From NCBI RefSeq assembly GCF_001509485.1, contig NZ_LLZI01000029.1, positions 1 through 15,532 of the forward strand: 15,532 bases of DNA, given 5' to 3'. The DNA is from Streptomyces sp. NRRL F-4489 (GTDB lineage: Bacteria; Actinomycetota; Actinomycetes; Streptomycetales; Streptomycetaceae). The notes beneath the pieces were generated by a model that was not told the origin of the DNA, did no database searches, and was given only the letters and a program-made list of their open reading frames with translations. Below, piece by piece: positions 7,286 to 13,984 of the stretch (positions are counted from its first letter, which is position 1; each line of letters begins with the position of its first letter). The position numbers were made by a program, and so were the translations under genes.

Positions 7286-8449
7286 TCAGGGGGCGTTCGG
7301 GTCGGGGGTCTGCTGGTTGCCGGGGAGTTGTTCGTTCTGCTGGTGGTCCGGGGTGGCGCCGCCGGTCGGGCCGGGCTTGCCGCCGTCGCCGCCGGTGGCG
7401 TCGGAGTGGCTCGGCGCCGGGTCGGGCGACGAGGACGTACCGGGGCTCGGGGAGCCGGTGGCGCCGTCGCTCGGGGTCGGCGTCGGGGTCTGCCCGCCGC
7501 GGCCGGGACCGCTGTCGGTGCCGCCGGTGCCGCTGTCACCGGAGCGGCCGGGGCCGGGGGTCGGCGTCCCGTGGTCGTGGCCGGTGCCGTTCCCGGGGGA
7601 GTGGCCGGGCTCCGGGGTGCGCGGGGTGCCGGTACGAGGCGGGGAGACATTCCCGGTGGTGAGGTTGCCCAGGGTGGTGCCCTGCTGGCCGCTGGGGGTC
7701 TCGCCGGTCACCAGCTCGGTGGCGGTGACCGCGCCCATGGCGAGGACGAACACCGCGAGCGCGCCGAGCGCCGGCCGCTTCCAGCCGCGCAGGCGCGTCC
7801 CGTAGGTGGCGGTGGTCTCCTCGGTGCCGGGTGGCACGCGGCCGGCGTCCCCGCTACCGGGGCCGGGGTTGCCGGGGGTACCGACCCCTGGGAGCACGGT
7901 GGTGGCGTCGGTATCGGGGACGGCCGCGCGGCCCAGTGCCATGGTGCGCTCGACGGGGCGTGCCATCAGCCGGGTCGCTTCCGGGTCGTCGCCGGGCGGC
8001 TCCTGCCGGTGGCGCGGGATCAGCTGGGTGCGGGTGGCGTCCGGGCCGGTGTCGCGGGCCGCGACGGAGGTGACGGGGTCCTCCGTGCCGTGCTTGTCGA
8101 ACGTGGGCAGCACCATCGTCGGGCCGGCGGGCGGCGGGGCGGTGGCGGCGGACCGGGTGGTGGTGGATCGGGATCGGGAGGTGGAGACGCGGCGCGGCCG
8201 GGGTCTGGTGGTGACCGCCGCTTCCTTGATCTGCTCGCCGGTGCGCCGGAACAGGTGCTGGAATATCGTGCCGCCGGTGGTGGCGACGACGCTGACGACA
8301 CCCGCGCCGATGATGGTTCCGTACACACCGAGCTGACCCGCGAGGTACGCGGCGACGGCCGCGGCGAGCGCGCTGCCGGCGACCTGGGCGAGGCTCAGGT
8401 CGATCCGCTTCTCCTTCTGCTTCGTGTCGGCTTCGGTTTTTTCGTCCAT
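7286..8449 (-). CDS. Membrane protein with Thr/Pro-rich linker and low-complexity tail, unknown function
   Basis: The product is 387 residues. A charged start (MDEKTEADTKQKEKRIDLS) leads into two closely spaced hydrophobic helices (about 20-40 and 43-66, rich in Gly/Ala). Then comes a basic Arg/Ser/Thr segment (82-100), a hydrophilic linker (101-222) and a third helix (about 226-246). A long Pro/Gly/Thr/Ser tail (250-387) follows with no predicted fold. By the positive-inside rule the linker would be cytoplasmic and the tail outside. The linker repeats short Thr motifs: PTMVLP, DATRTQLIP, EATRLMARP, DATTVLP. ATG 8449 abuts AGGAG directly; AAAGG six bases upstream is the better-spaced SD. It is divergent from sepH over 498 bp. 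I recall similar Streptomyces hypothetical proteins but no known function; a cell-envelope or phospho-regulated role is only inference. Confidence 0.85.
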   Translation of the reverse strand: MDEKTEADTKQKEKRIDLSLAQVAGSALAAAVAAYLAGQLGVYGTIIGAGVVSVVATTGGTIFQHLFRRTGEQIKEAAVTTRPRPRRVSTSRSRSTTTRSAATAPPPAGPTMVLPTFDKHGTEDPVTSVAARDTGPDATRTQLIPRHRQEPPGDDPEATRLMARPVERTMALGRAAVPDTDATTVLPGVGTPGNPGPGSGDAGRVPPGTEETTATYGTRLRGWKRPALGALAVFVLAMGAVTATELVTGETPSGQQGTTLGNLTTGNVSPPRTGTPRTPEPGHSPGNGTGHDHGTPTPGPGRSGDSGTGGTDSGPGRGGQTPTPTPSDGATGSPSPGTSSSPDPAPSHSDATGGDGGKPGPTGGATPDHQQNEQLPGNQQTPDPNAP

Positions 8450-8474
8450 CTCCTACCTTTGATCGCCCTTTCCT

Positions 8475-8489
8475 TCCATGTTGCATGGA
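8475..8489. promoter_or_regulatory. Palindrome in leader of membrane-protein gene
   Basis: TCCATG-TTG-CATGGA is a perfect 6-3-6 inverted repeat ending 26 bases upstream of the ATG at 8449. It could be a repressor site or a small RNA hairpin near the SD. No specific regulator is recognised. Confidence 0.4.
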
Positions 8490-8520
8490 GAAGTGACCAT
8501 TTGGCGGAGTCAATAGTTCC

Positions 8521-8538
8521 GAATCCGTGGAATCTGTG
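8521..8538. promoter_or_regulatory. 9-bp direct repeat, possible regulator site
   Basis: GAATCCGTG is followed directly by GAATCTGTG (8 of 9 identical), about 72-89 bases upstream of the membrane-protein ATG. Directly repeated half-sites of this size are typical of OmpR/PhoP-class regulators, but the match is not to a motif I know. Confidence 0.3.
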
Positions 8539-8947
8539 AACCTCAACACCTTCGCCGCAGGTGAAGGGGGTTGCACAGGGTGACGACCGCACCGGGCGGC
8601 GAGAAGTTCCACGGCGCGGCGGTCCACCTCAGTGGCCCGAATGGAGTACTGTGGCGAGCCCTGGCCCCGGTTCCCGTTCCGGCTGCCCGGACCCGCGGGA
8701 GGGGGCACTGAAGGTGACACCCTCCCTGGGGCGCCGTCGCTCGGCACGGGTGGTCGGTGACAGGGCAAGCGGCATGGTCACTGAGCGTTGCGAACTGGTA
8801 ACCGTGTCATAACGGCGTTTCTGGGCCAAGCCCCGACACGCCGGGCAACTCGGCAATGTTGTGGCAGGCTGCACCCGGGCAGGCCACACTCGACTAGCGG
8901 AAGCAGCGACGCACGTGACGTCGGCAGGCACCACCCGGGAGGTCCCC

Positions 8948-9997
8948 ATGCCCGAACTGCGTGTCGTGGCCGTCTCCAACGACGGCACACGGCTGGTGCT
9001 CAAGGCTGCGGACAGCACCGAGTACACGCTTCCGATCGACGAGCGGCTGCGCGCCGCCGTCCGCAACGACAGAGCGCGGCTGGGCCAGATCGAGATCGAG
9101 GTCGAGAGCCACCTGCGCCCCCGGGATATCCAGGCGCGGATACGAGCCGGCGCCTCCGCCGAGGAGGTCGCCCAGCTCGCCGGCATCCCCGTGGACCGCG
9201 TGCGCCGCTTCGAGGGGCCGGTGCTCGCCGAACGGGCGTTCATGGCCGAGCGGGCCCGCAAGACCCCGGTACGCCGCCCCGGCGAGAACACCGGTCCGCA
9301 GCTGGGCGAGGCGGTCGCCGAGCGGCTGCTGCTGCGCGGCGCCGACAAGGACAGCGCCCAGTGGGACTCCTGGCGCCGGGACGACGGCACCTGGGAGGTG
9401 CTGCTGGTCTACCGGGTCGCGGGTGAGCCGCGCTCGGCGACCTGGACGTACGACCCGCCGCGCCGCCTGGTGCAGGCCGTCGACGACGAGGCCCGGACGC
9501 TGATCGGCGAGAACGACGACACGCCCGAGCCGAGCTTCCCGTTCGTGCCCCGGATCGCCCGGCTGCCGCGCGACCGGCCGCTGGACCGCGCCCTGGACCG
9601 GCAGATGCCGGAGCGCGCCGAGCGGTCCGGTGAGGAGCGCGAGGGACGCGGCGAGGAGGCCGCCGCCGAGCGCGAGCGGGACTCGCTGACCAGCCTGCTG
9701 GAGGCGGTGCCGAGCTTCCGGGGCGACATGGTCGTACCGGACAGCGCCAAGGCGCCGCAGCAGGACGAGGCGGCGGAGGCCGGTGTCGAGGAGCCGCCCG
9801 CCCCGGCGGCGAGCGCGGGCGCGGGCTCCGCGTACGCCGATGTGCTGATGCCGCGGGCGGTGGCCGGCCACCGCGATCGGCTGACCGGGACGACGGACCG
9901 GCAGGCCGAGGCGGACGGGGTGCGTCCGGGCCGCCGGGCCGCGGTGCCCAGCTGGGACGAGATCGTCTTCGGCACCCGGAGGAAGAAGCCGGAATAA
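8948..9997 (+). CDS. sepH: SepH cell division regulator (DUF3071)
   Basis: The 349-residue product is an actinobacterial protein known to bind FtsZ and stimulate filament assembly during sporulation septation. The N-terminal DUF3071 domain (1-about 170) begins MPELRVVAVSNDGTRLVL and contains the helix-turn-helix-like IQARIRAGASAEEVAQLAGI (61-80). It ends in the DDGTWEVLLVYRVAGEPRSA region. The middle is charged and apparently disordered (about 185-330). The C-terminal tail VPSWDEIVFGTRRKKPE is the conserved end seen in SepH proteins. I chose ATG 8948 because GGGAGG lies five bases upstream and the product then starts at the domain start. It is monocistronic, followed by a terminator, and divergent from an unknown membrane protein. 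Confidence 0.96.
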   Translation: MPELRVVAVSNDGTRLVLKAADSTEYTLPIDERLRAAVRNDRARLGQIEIEVESHLRPRDIQARIRAGASAEEVAQLAGIPVDRVRRFEGPVLAERAFMAERARKTPVRRPGENTGPQLGEAVAERLLLRGADKDSAQWDSWRRDDGTWEVLLVYRVAGEPRSATWTYDPPRRLVQAVDDEARTLIGENDDTPEPSFPFVPRIARLPRDRPLDRALDRQMPERAERSGEEREGRGEEAAAERERDSLTSLLEAVPSFRGDMVVPDSAKAPQQDEAAEAGVEEPPAPAASAGAGSAYADVLMPRAVAGHRDRLTGTTDRQAEADGVRPGRRAAVPSWDEIVFGTRRKKPE

Positions 9998-10004
9998 CCC
10001 GGTA

Positions 10005-10072
10005 CGGCCGCAATCGGCCGCCGTCGCGCGTGGCGTTCCGCCCGCTCCCCGCCGTTCGGGGGGGGCGGGCGG
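10005..10072. terminator. Terminator hairpins between sepH and sulfurtransferase gene
   Basis: The hairpin CGGCCG-CAAT-CGGCCG (10005-10020) starts seven bases after the sepH stop. A larger interrupted stem follows: CCGCCCGC pairs with GCGGGCGG (10038-10045 and 10065-10072), and CCCCG with CGGGG inside, including a run of eight G. It sits between convergent genes. Confidence 0.75.
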
Positions 10073-10110
10073 TCGCCGTGTGCGGGCCCGCGGCGGGCCT
10101 CAGCGGGGGC

Positions 10111-10950
10111 TCAGCCGGGCTGCGGGCCGGTGGCGATGGGTCGGGACGGGTCGGCGCACCATTCGCTCCAGGAACCGACGTACAGCGCCGCGGGGATCCC
10201 GGCGACGGCCAGCGCGAGGACCTGCTGGGCGGCGGACACGCCGGAGCCGCAGTAGACGCCGACCTCGGTGCCGGGTGTGACGCCCAGCGCGGCGAACCGC
10301 TCGGCGAGTTCGGCGGCGGGGCGGAAGGCCGTGCCGCCGGGGGCGATGTTCTCGGTGGTGGGCGCGGAGACGGCGCCGGGGATGTGGCCGGCGACCGGGT
10401 CGATGGGTTCGGTCTCGCCCCGGTAGCGCTCGCCGGCCCGGGCGTCCAGGAGGACGCCGCGGCGGGCGAGGGCGGCCGCGTCGTCGGCGGTCAGCAGCGG
10501 CATCGCGCCTGGTTCCGGGGTGAAGTCACCTTCCGGCGGAGTCACTTTGTCGACACTCATGGCGCCGCCGGATGCCTGCCAGGCGTCAAGTCCGCCGTCG
10601 AGGACTCGCACGTCCGGGTGGCCCGCCCAGCGCAGCAGCCACCACGCGCGGGCGGCCGCCCAGCCCTGCCCGCCGTCGTAGACGACCACCGGGCGGGCGG
10701 CGGTGACCCCCGCGGCGCGCATCGCGGCGGTGAAGACGGCGAGTTCGGGGAGCGGGTGCCGGCCGTTTTTGCCGGGCGGGCCGGCCAGTTCGCGGTCGAG
10801 GTCCACGTAGACCGCGCCGGGCAGGTGGCCGGCCTCGTAGGCGGGGCGGCCGGGCGGGCCGCCGAGTTGGTAGCGCACGTCCAGGAGGAGCGGGGCGGCG
10901 GGGCCCGCCAGCTCGCTCGCGAGTTCGGTAGCGGTGATGATGGCGTTCAT
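10111..10950 (-). CDS. sseA: 3-Mercaptopyruvate sulfurtransferase / thiosulfate sulfurtransferase
   Basis: The 279-residue product has two rhodanese domains: an inactive N-terminal one (about 5-130) and a catalytic C-terminal one (about 150-275). The active-site loop is VYCGSGVSA with Cys234. CG(S/T)GV(T/S)A is the loop of mercaptopyruvate sulfurtransferases rather than the CRxGxx loop of thiosulfate rhodaneses. RAGERYRGETEPIDPVAGHIPGA also fits this class. It moves sulfur from 3-mercaptopyruvate to thiols or cyanide, in cysteine catabolism and sulfide or persulfide handling. ATG 10950 has AAGGA eight bases upstream; another in-frame ATG at 10959 abuts the SD and is less likely. It is divergent from the VOC gene across a region with inverted repeats. 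The gene symbol is by function and is tentative. Confidence 0.92.
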   Translation of the reverse strand: MNAIITATELASELAGPAAPLLLDVRYQLGGPPGRPAYEAGHLPGAVYVDLDRELAGPPGKNGRHPLPELAVFTAAMRAAGVTAARPVVVYDGGQGWAAARAWWLLRWAGHPDVRVLDGGLDAWQASGGAMSVDKVTPPEGDFTPEPGAMPLLTADDAAALARRGVLLDARAGERYRGETEPIDPVAGHIPGAVSAPTTENIAPGGTAFRPAAELAERFAALGVTPGTEVGVYCGSGVSAAQQVLALAVAGIPAALYVGSWSEWCADPSRPIATGPQPG

Positions 10951-10990
10951 GGGCCTCATCCTTGCGTAGCGGCGACTACGTACAGAAGGC

Positions 10991-11016
10991 GGGTGCCCAC
11001 CCTCCGTATGACGGAG
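10991..11016. promoter_or_regulatory. Paired inverted repeats in divergent promoter region
   Basis: GGGTG-CC-CACCC (10991-11002) abuts CTCCGT-ATG-ACGGAG (11002-11016), both perfect. They lie 41-66 bases upstream of the sulfurtransferase start and about 180 bases before the VOC gene, where an operator would be expected. The second is a 6-3-6 palindrome of the size bound by dimeric repressors. I know no regulator for it. Confidence 0.4.
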
Positions 11017-11197
11017 TTGCGCGGCGCCGTAACGTTCGCGAAACGGAAGAGAAATACCAAAACGGGCATTCTCCGTCGGGAACGCGGCGCGGACGGCGCG
11101 GCCGGGGCGCACACCGGGTGACAGGGTGCGAGCATCTGCTCGGGACCCGCGCCCGTACCGCATATGGCCACCCCGACCCGCCGAGGAGTAAGTGACG

Positions 11198-11971
11198 ATG
11201 ACGACCGAGGCAGCAGCCCGGAGGATGCCCGGGGCGCCCTGCTGGGTGAGCCTCCTGGCCCACAGCCTGCCCGCGACGCAGGAGTTCTACGGCGCGCTCT
11301 TCGGCTGGGAGTTCCGCCCCGGCCCGCAGCACTTCGGGCCGTACGCCCGGGCCTTCCTCGACGGCCTGGAGGTGGCCGGCGTCGGCGAACTGGCGGCCGA
11401 CCGGCACCTCCCGGTCTCCTGGACCACGTACCTCGCCAGCGACGACGCCGATGTGACGGCCGAGCAGATCCGCGCCTGCGGCGGCACGGTGGGGGTCGGC
11501 CCCCTGGACGCCGACGACGCCGGCCGGATGGCGATCGGCTCCGACCCGCAGGGCGCCATCTTCGGCGTCTGGCAGGGCCGGACGATGCTCGGCACCGCGC
11601 TCAGCGGCGAGCCCGGCACCCCGGTGTGGAACGAACTCGTCACCCAGGAGACCGAGTCCGTCGCCCCCTTCTACGAGCACGTCTTCGGCTTCGAGCGGGA
11701 GGCCGCGGTCTCCGCCGACCTCGACTACCTGACGCTGCACATCAAGGGCAAGCCGGTCGCGGGCATCCACGGGGTCGGCGGCGCGCTGCCGCGCGACCGG
11801 GGGCCGCACTGGATGACGTACTTCGCGGTCTCCGACACCGACGCCGCCACCCGGCGCGTCACCGAATTGGGTGGCCGTGTGCTGCGGCCGGCGCGGGACT
11901 CGGCGCACGGCCGGCTGGCGACGGTCGCCGACAGCGAGGGCGCGGTGTTCACCGTCCTCCAGCGGCACTGA
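11198..11971 (+). CDS. VOC-family protein with two glyoxalase-like domains
   Basis: The 257-residue product is built of two vicinal-oxygen-chelate modules. The first (about 10-120) runs from PCWVSLLAHSLPATQEFYGALFGWEF to GAIFGVWQG. The second (about 128-255) begins PVWNELVTQETESVAPFYEHVFGFE and ends GAVFTVLQRH. This layout resembles the mycobacterial CFP30B/CFP32 type, a putative glyoxalase or hydroxylase-like protein whose reaction is not settled. Metal ligands cannot be assigned with confidence. ATG 11198 lies nine bases after GAGGAG; GTG 11192, only three bases after it, would add two residues. It stands alone, divergent from the sulfurtransferase. I see no clear terminator in the 47 bases before the tdk stop. 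Confidence 0.88.
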   Translation: MTTEAAARRMPGAPCWVSLLAHSLPATQEFYGALFGWEFRPGPQHFGPYARAFLDGLEVAGVGELAADRHLPVSWTTYLASDDADVTAEQIRACGGTVGVGPLDADDAGRMAIGSDPQGAIFGVWQGRTMLGTALSGEPGTPVWNELVTQETESVAPFYEHVFGFEREAAVSADLDYLTLHIKGKPVAGIHGVGGALPRDRGPHWMTYFAVSDTDAATRRVTELGGRVLRPARDSAHGRLATVADSEGAVFTVLQRH

Positions 11972-11988
11972 CCCGGCCCGGCCGGCCC

Positions 11989-12030
11989 GCCGAGCGCGTC
12001 ACTTCGGGGCCGAGCGCGTCACTTCGGGGC
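11989..12030. repeat. 20-bp perfect tandem repeat covering the tdk stop codon
   Basis: The unit GCCGAGCGCGTCACTTCGGG occurs twice in direct tandem (11989-12008 and 12009-12028), with two further matching bases. Read on the minus strand, the copy nearer the gene supplies the last codons and the TGA of thymidine kinase (stop at 12019-12021). The other copy lies wholly downstream, with its own TGA at 11999-12001. It therefore looks like a duplication of the gene's 3' end that leaves the protein unchanged. Confidence 0.9.
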
Positions 12031-12693
12031 GTCGACCGGCAGCACGTCCGGGGACAGCGCGGCCGCCCGGGCGGTCGCCGCGGTCTGCCGGCGGCGGTGA
12101 TGGCGCCGGCACAGCACCTCGTAGCCGACCTCGCCGTGCCGCTCCGCCCCCTCGCCGGCGTCCCCGACCACATCGCCGACGACGACCTGCGCGCCCTCGA
12201 CGACCATCCGGCCGTCGACCGTACGGGCGTTGTGGGTGGCGCGGGCGCCGCACCAGCACAGCGCCTCCACCTGGAGCACCTCGATGCGGTCGGCGAGTTC
12301 GACCAGGCGCTGGGAGCCGGGGAAGAGCTTGCTGCGGAAGTCGGTGGTGATGCCGAACGCGAAGACGTCCAGGCCGAGGTCGTCGACGACCCGGGCGAGC
12401 TGGTCTATCTGCTCGGGGGCGAGGAACTGCGCCTCGTCGGCGATGACGTAGTCGACCCGGCCGCCGGAGCTGAGGTGGCCCACGACGTGCGCGTAGAAGT
12501 CCATGCCGTCCGCCGCCTCGACGGCCTCGGTGACCAGGCCGAGCCGGGAGGAGAGCTTGCCGCGGCCGGCCCGGTCGTTGCGGCTGTAGATCATGCCCTG
12601 GAGGCCGCGGGCCGAGCGGTTGTGCTCGATCTGCAGCGCCAGTGTCGACTTTCCGCAGTCCATCGTTCCGGAGAAGAACACCAGCTCGGGCAT
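12019..12693 (-). CDS. tdk: Thymidine kinase (TK1 type)
   Basis: The 224-residue enzyme phosphorylates thymidine with ATP in pyrimidine salvage. Walker A is GTMDCGKST (9-17). The Walker B/catalytic segment is DYVIADEAQF (81-90, with Glu87 as the likely general base). The lasso/zinc region has CWCGARATHNARTVDG (146-161), and a second zinc half lies near YEVLCRRHH (191-199). The first zinc pair is CxC where many TK1 enzymes have CxxC; the rest of the set is Cys195 plus a histidine. ATG 12693 is chosen because the product then starts MPELVFFSGTMDCGKS. The SD there is poor (AAAGG 13 bases upstream), and in-frame sequence runs back to 12759 without a stop. The C-terminal tail after 200 is Ala-rich. 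It is co-directional with the upstream phosphodiesterase gene but separated by 100 bp and a terminator-like palindrome. Confidence 0.94.
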   Translation of the reverse strand: MPELVFFSGTMDCGKSTLALQIEHNRSARGLQGMIYSRNDRAGRGKLSSRLGLVTEAVEAADGMDFYAHVVGHLSSGGRVDYVIADEAQFLAPEQIDQLARVVDDLGLDVFAFGITTDFRSKLFPGSQRLVELADRIEVLQVEALCWCGARATHNARTVDGRMVVEGAQVVVGDVVGDAGEGAERHGEVGYEVLCRRHHRRRQTAATARAAALSPDVLPVDAPK

Positions 12694-12773
12694 GGGGGTG
12701 GGCGGGCCTTTCGGGCTCGTACGGAAGGGAAGCGGACGGGAAGGGGGCGGGCCGGGCACTACGGGGCGCGGGG

Positions 12774-12790
12774 TCGGGCCCCGGGCCCGA
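12774..12790 (-). terminator. Palindrome after the phosphodiesterase gene
   Basis: TCGGGCC-CCG-GGCCCGA is a 7-bp perfect stem (potentially 8 with a 1-base centre), three bases downstream of the stop at 12794 on the minus strand. It could end the DUF5998-phosphodiesterase transcript before tdk. No U-tract follows. Confidence 0.55.
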
Positions 12791-12793
12791 AGG

Positions 12794-13984
12794 TCAGGTG
12801 CGGACCTCGAGGAGCGGGACCAGCTGCTCCACCGGGGTCATGGAACCGTGCAGCCCGACCATCTGGGACTCCCCCGGCTCCCGTTCACTGGCGACGATCG
12901 CCATATCGGCGTGGGCGGCGGCGACCACGTCGCCGATCCGGGCGCGGACCCGGTCGTCGACGTGCGGCCCGAACCACCCGGCGGCGATGGCCTCCTCGCG
13001 GCCGGCGACCCACATCTGGTCGCCGACCACCTCGCGCCATACGGCCAGCACGTCGGCGGCCGCGCCCGGGTGGGCGTAGACGTGCCGGGCGCGGCCCTCG
13101 CCGCCCAACAGGCGGACGCCGGCGCGCAGTTCCCAGTCCTCGTCGAAGTCGATCCGGGACTCCGGGTCGAAGGGGATGTCGATCATGCCGTGGTCGGCGG
13201 TGATGTACAGGGCGCTGCGCGGCGGGAGTTGTTCGGCCAGGCGCTGGGCGAGCCGGTCCACGTAGAGCAGCTGGCCGCGCCAGGCGTCGGAGTCGACGCC
13301 GTAGCGGTGGCCCTTGCCGTCGACCTCGGAGTAGTAGGTGTAGACCAGCGAGCGGTCGCCGGCGGCGAGTTGCTCGGCGGCGAGGTCCATCCGCTCCTCG
13401 CCGGAGAGCCGGCCGTGGAAGGTGCCGCCGCTGAGCGCGATGCGGGTGAGCGGGGTCTGCTCGAAGTCCGGCGCGGAGACCTGGCAGGTGTGGATGCCGG
13501 CGGCGTCGGCGAGCCGGAAGACCGTCGGGTACGGCTGCCAGGTGTGCGGGTCGGTCCAGGGGCGCCAGCGCAGCTGGTTCATCAGCGCGCCGGTGGCCGG
13601 GTCCTGGCAGGTGTAACCGGGCAGGCCGTGCGCGCCCGGGGGCAGGCCGGTGCCGACCGAGGCGAGGGAGGTGGCGGTGGTCGCCGGGAAGCCGGCGGTC
13701 AGCGGGCGGCCGGTGCCGTTGAGCGAGGTGTCCAGGAGGGACGTGAGGAACGGCGCCTCGGCCGGGTGGGCGCGCAGCAGCTCCCAGCCGAGCCCGTCGA
13801 TCAGGAAGACGCAGGCCCGGTCGGCGGGGGCCAGCTCCATGCCGGCGGTGACACCGGGCAGGCCCTGGCCGGCGGTGATCGCGGGCAGCAGGTCGGCGAG
13901 CGAGCCGGTGCCGTAGCGGGGCACCGGGGCGGTGAGCGGGTCGAGCGGTTCGGGCTCCGGCCAGGCGGGGGCGGTGTGGGCCAT
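12794..13984 (-). CDS. Alkaline phosphatase-superfamily protein (nucleotide pyrophosphatase/phosphodiesterase type)
   Basis: The 396-residue metal-dependent phosphoester hydrolase has the full two-metal set visible: Asp63 in VFLIDGLGWELL, a Thr nucleophile in GFPATTATSLASVGTG (98-113, Thr102 or Thr103), Asp222 and His226 in EVDGKGHRYG, Asp264-His265 in ITADHGM, and a last His379 in GLHGSM. This is the pattern of type I phosphodiesterase/nucleotide pyrophosphatases. No signal peptide is seen, so it is probably cytoplasmic, unlike many family members. ATG 13984-13982 shares its A with the TGA of the upstream DUF5998 gene (TGATG), a one-base overlap that implies translational coupling and a linked role. 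The substrate (nucleotide, nucleotide sugar or phospholipid) cannot be deduced. Confidence 0.93.
   Translation of the reverse strand: MAHTAPAWPEPEPLDPLTAPVPRYGTGSLADLLPAITAGQGLPGVTAGMELAPADRACVFLIDGLGWELLRAHPAEAPFLTSLLDTSLNGTGRPLTAGFPATTATSLASVGTGLPPGAHGLPGYTCQDPATGALMNQLRWRPWTDPHTWQPYPTVFRLADAAGIHTCQVSAPDFEQTPLTRIALSGGTFHGRLSGEERMDLAAEQLAAGDRSLVYTYYSEVDGKGHRYGVDSDAWRGQLLYVDRLAQRLAEQLPPRSALYITADHGMIDIPFDPESRIDFDEDWELRAGVRLLGGEGRARHVYAHPGAAADVLAVWREVVGDQMWVAGREEAIAAGWFGPHVDDRVRARIGDVVAAAHADMAIVASEREPGESQMVGLHGSMTPVEQLVPLLEVRT

Larger units (their letters stand above)
8450..8947. other. Divergent intergenic region upstream of the membrane protein and sepH
   Basis: These 498 bases carry both promoters. 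The half near the membrane-protein gene is AT-richer and contains a TCCATG-TTG-CATGGA palindrome (8475-8489) and a 9-bp direct repeat (8521-8538). The half near sepH has a GGGAGGG/CCCTCCC hairpin (8697-8726, 16-base loop) and two GACAC pentamers in opposite orientation (8804-8808 and 8835-8839). I could not assign a confident -35/-10 pair. An open frame at 8561-8812 has no SD and unconvincing composition. Confidence 0.5.

Noticed and set aside
8561..8812. Possible 83-aa gene in the sepH upstream region
   Set aside because: No SD at the start, Arg/Pro/Gly-rich product without recognisable features, and it overlaps the hairpin and probable regulatory sequence.
8861..8947. Longer sepH start at 8861
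   Set aside because: The added 29 residues are not part of the DUF3071 family start, and ATG 8948 has a strong SD at five bases.
10030..11121. 363-aa plus-strand open frame antisense to the sulfurtransferase
   Set aside because: The minus strand carries two complete rhodanese domains with the CGSGVSA loop; the plus frame is Gly/Ala/Arg filler.
11164..13203. 679-aa plus-strand open frame
   Set aside because: It spans the VOC gene in another frame and then runs antisense through tdk and the phosphodiesterase; composition is typical of a high-GC shadow frame.
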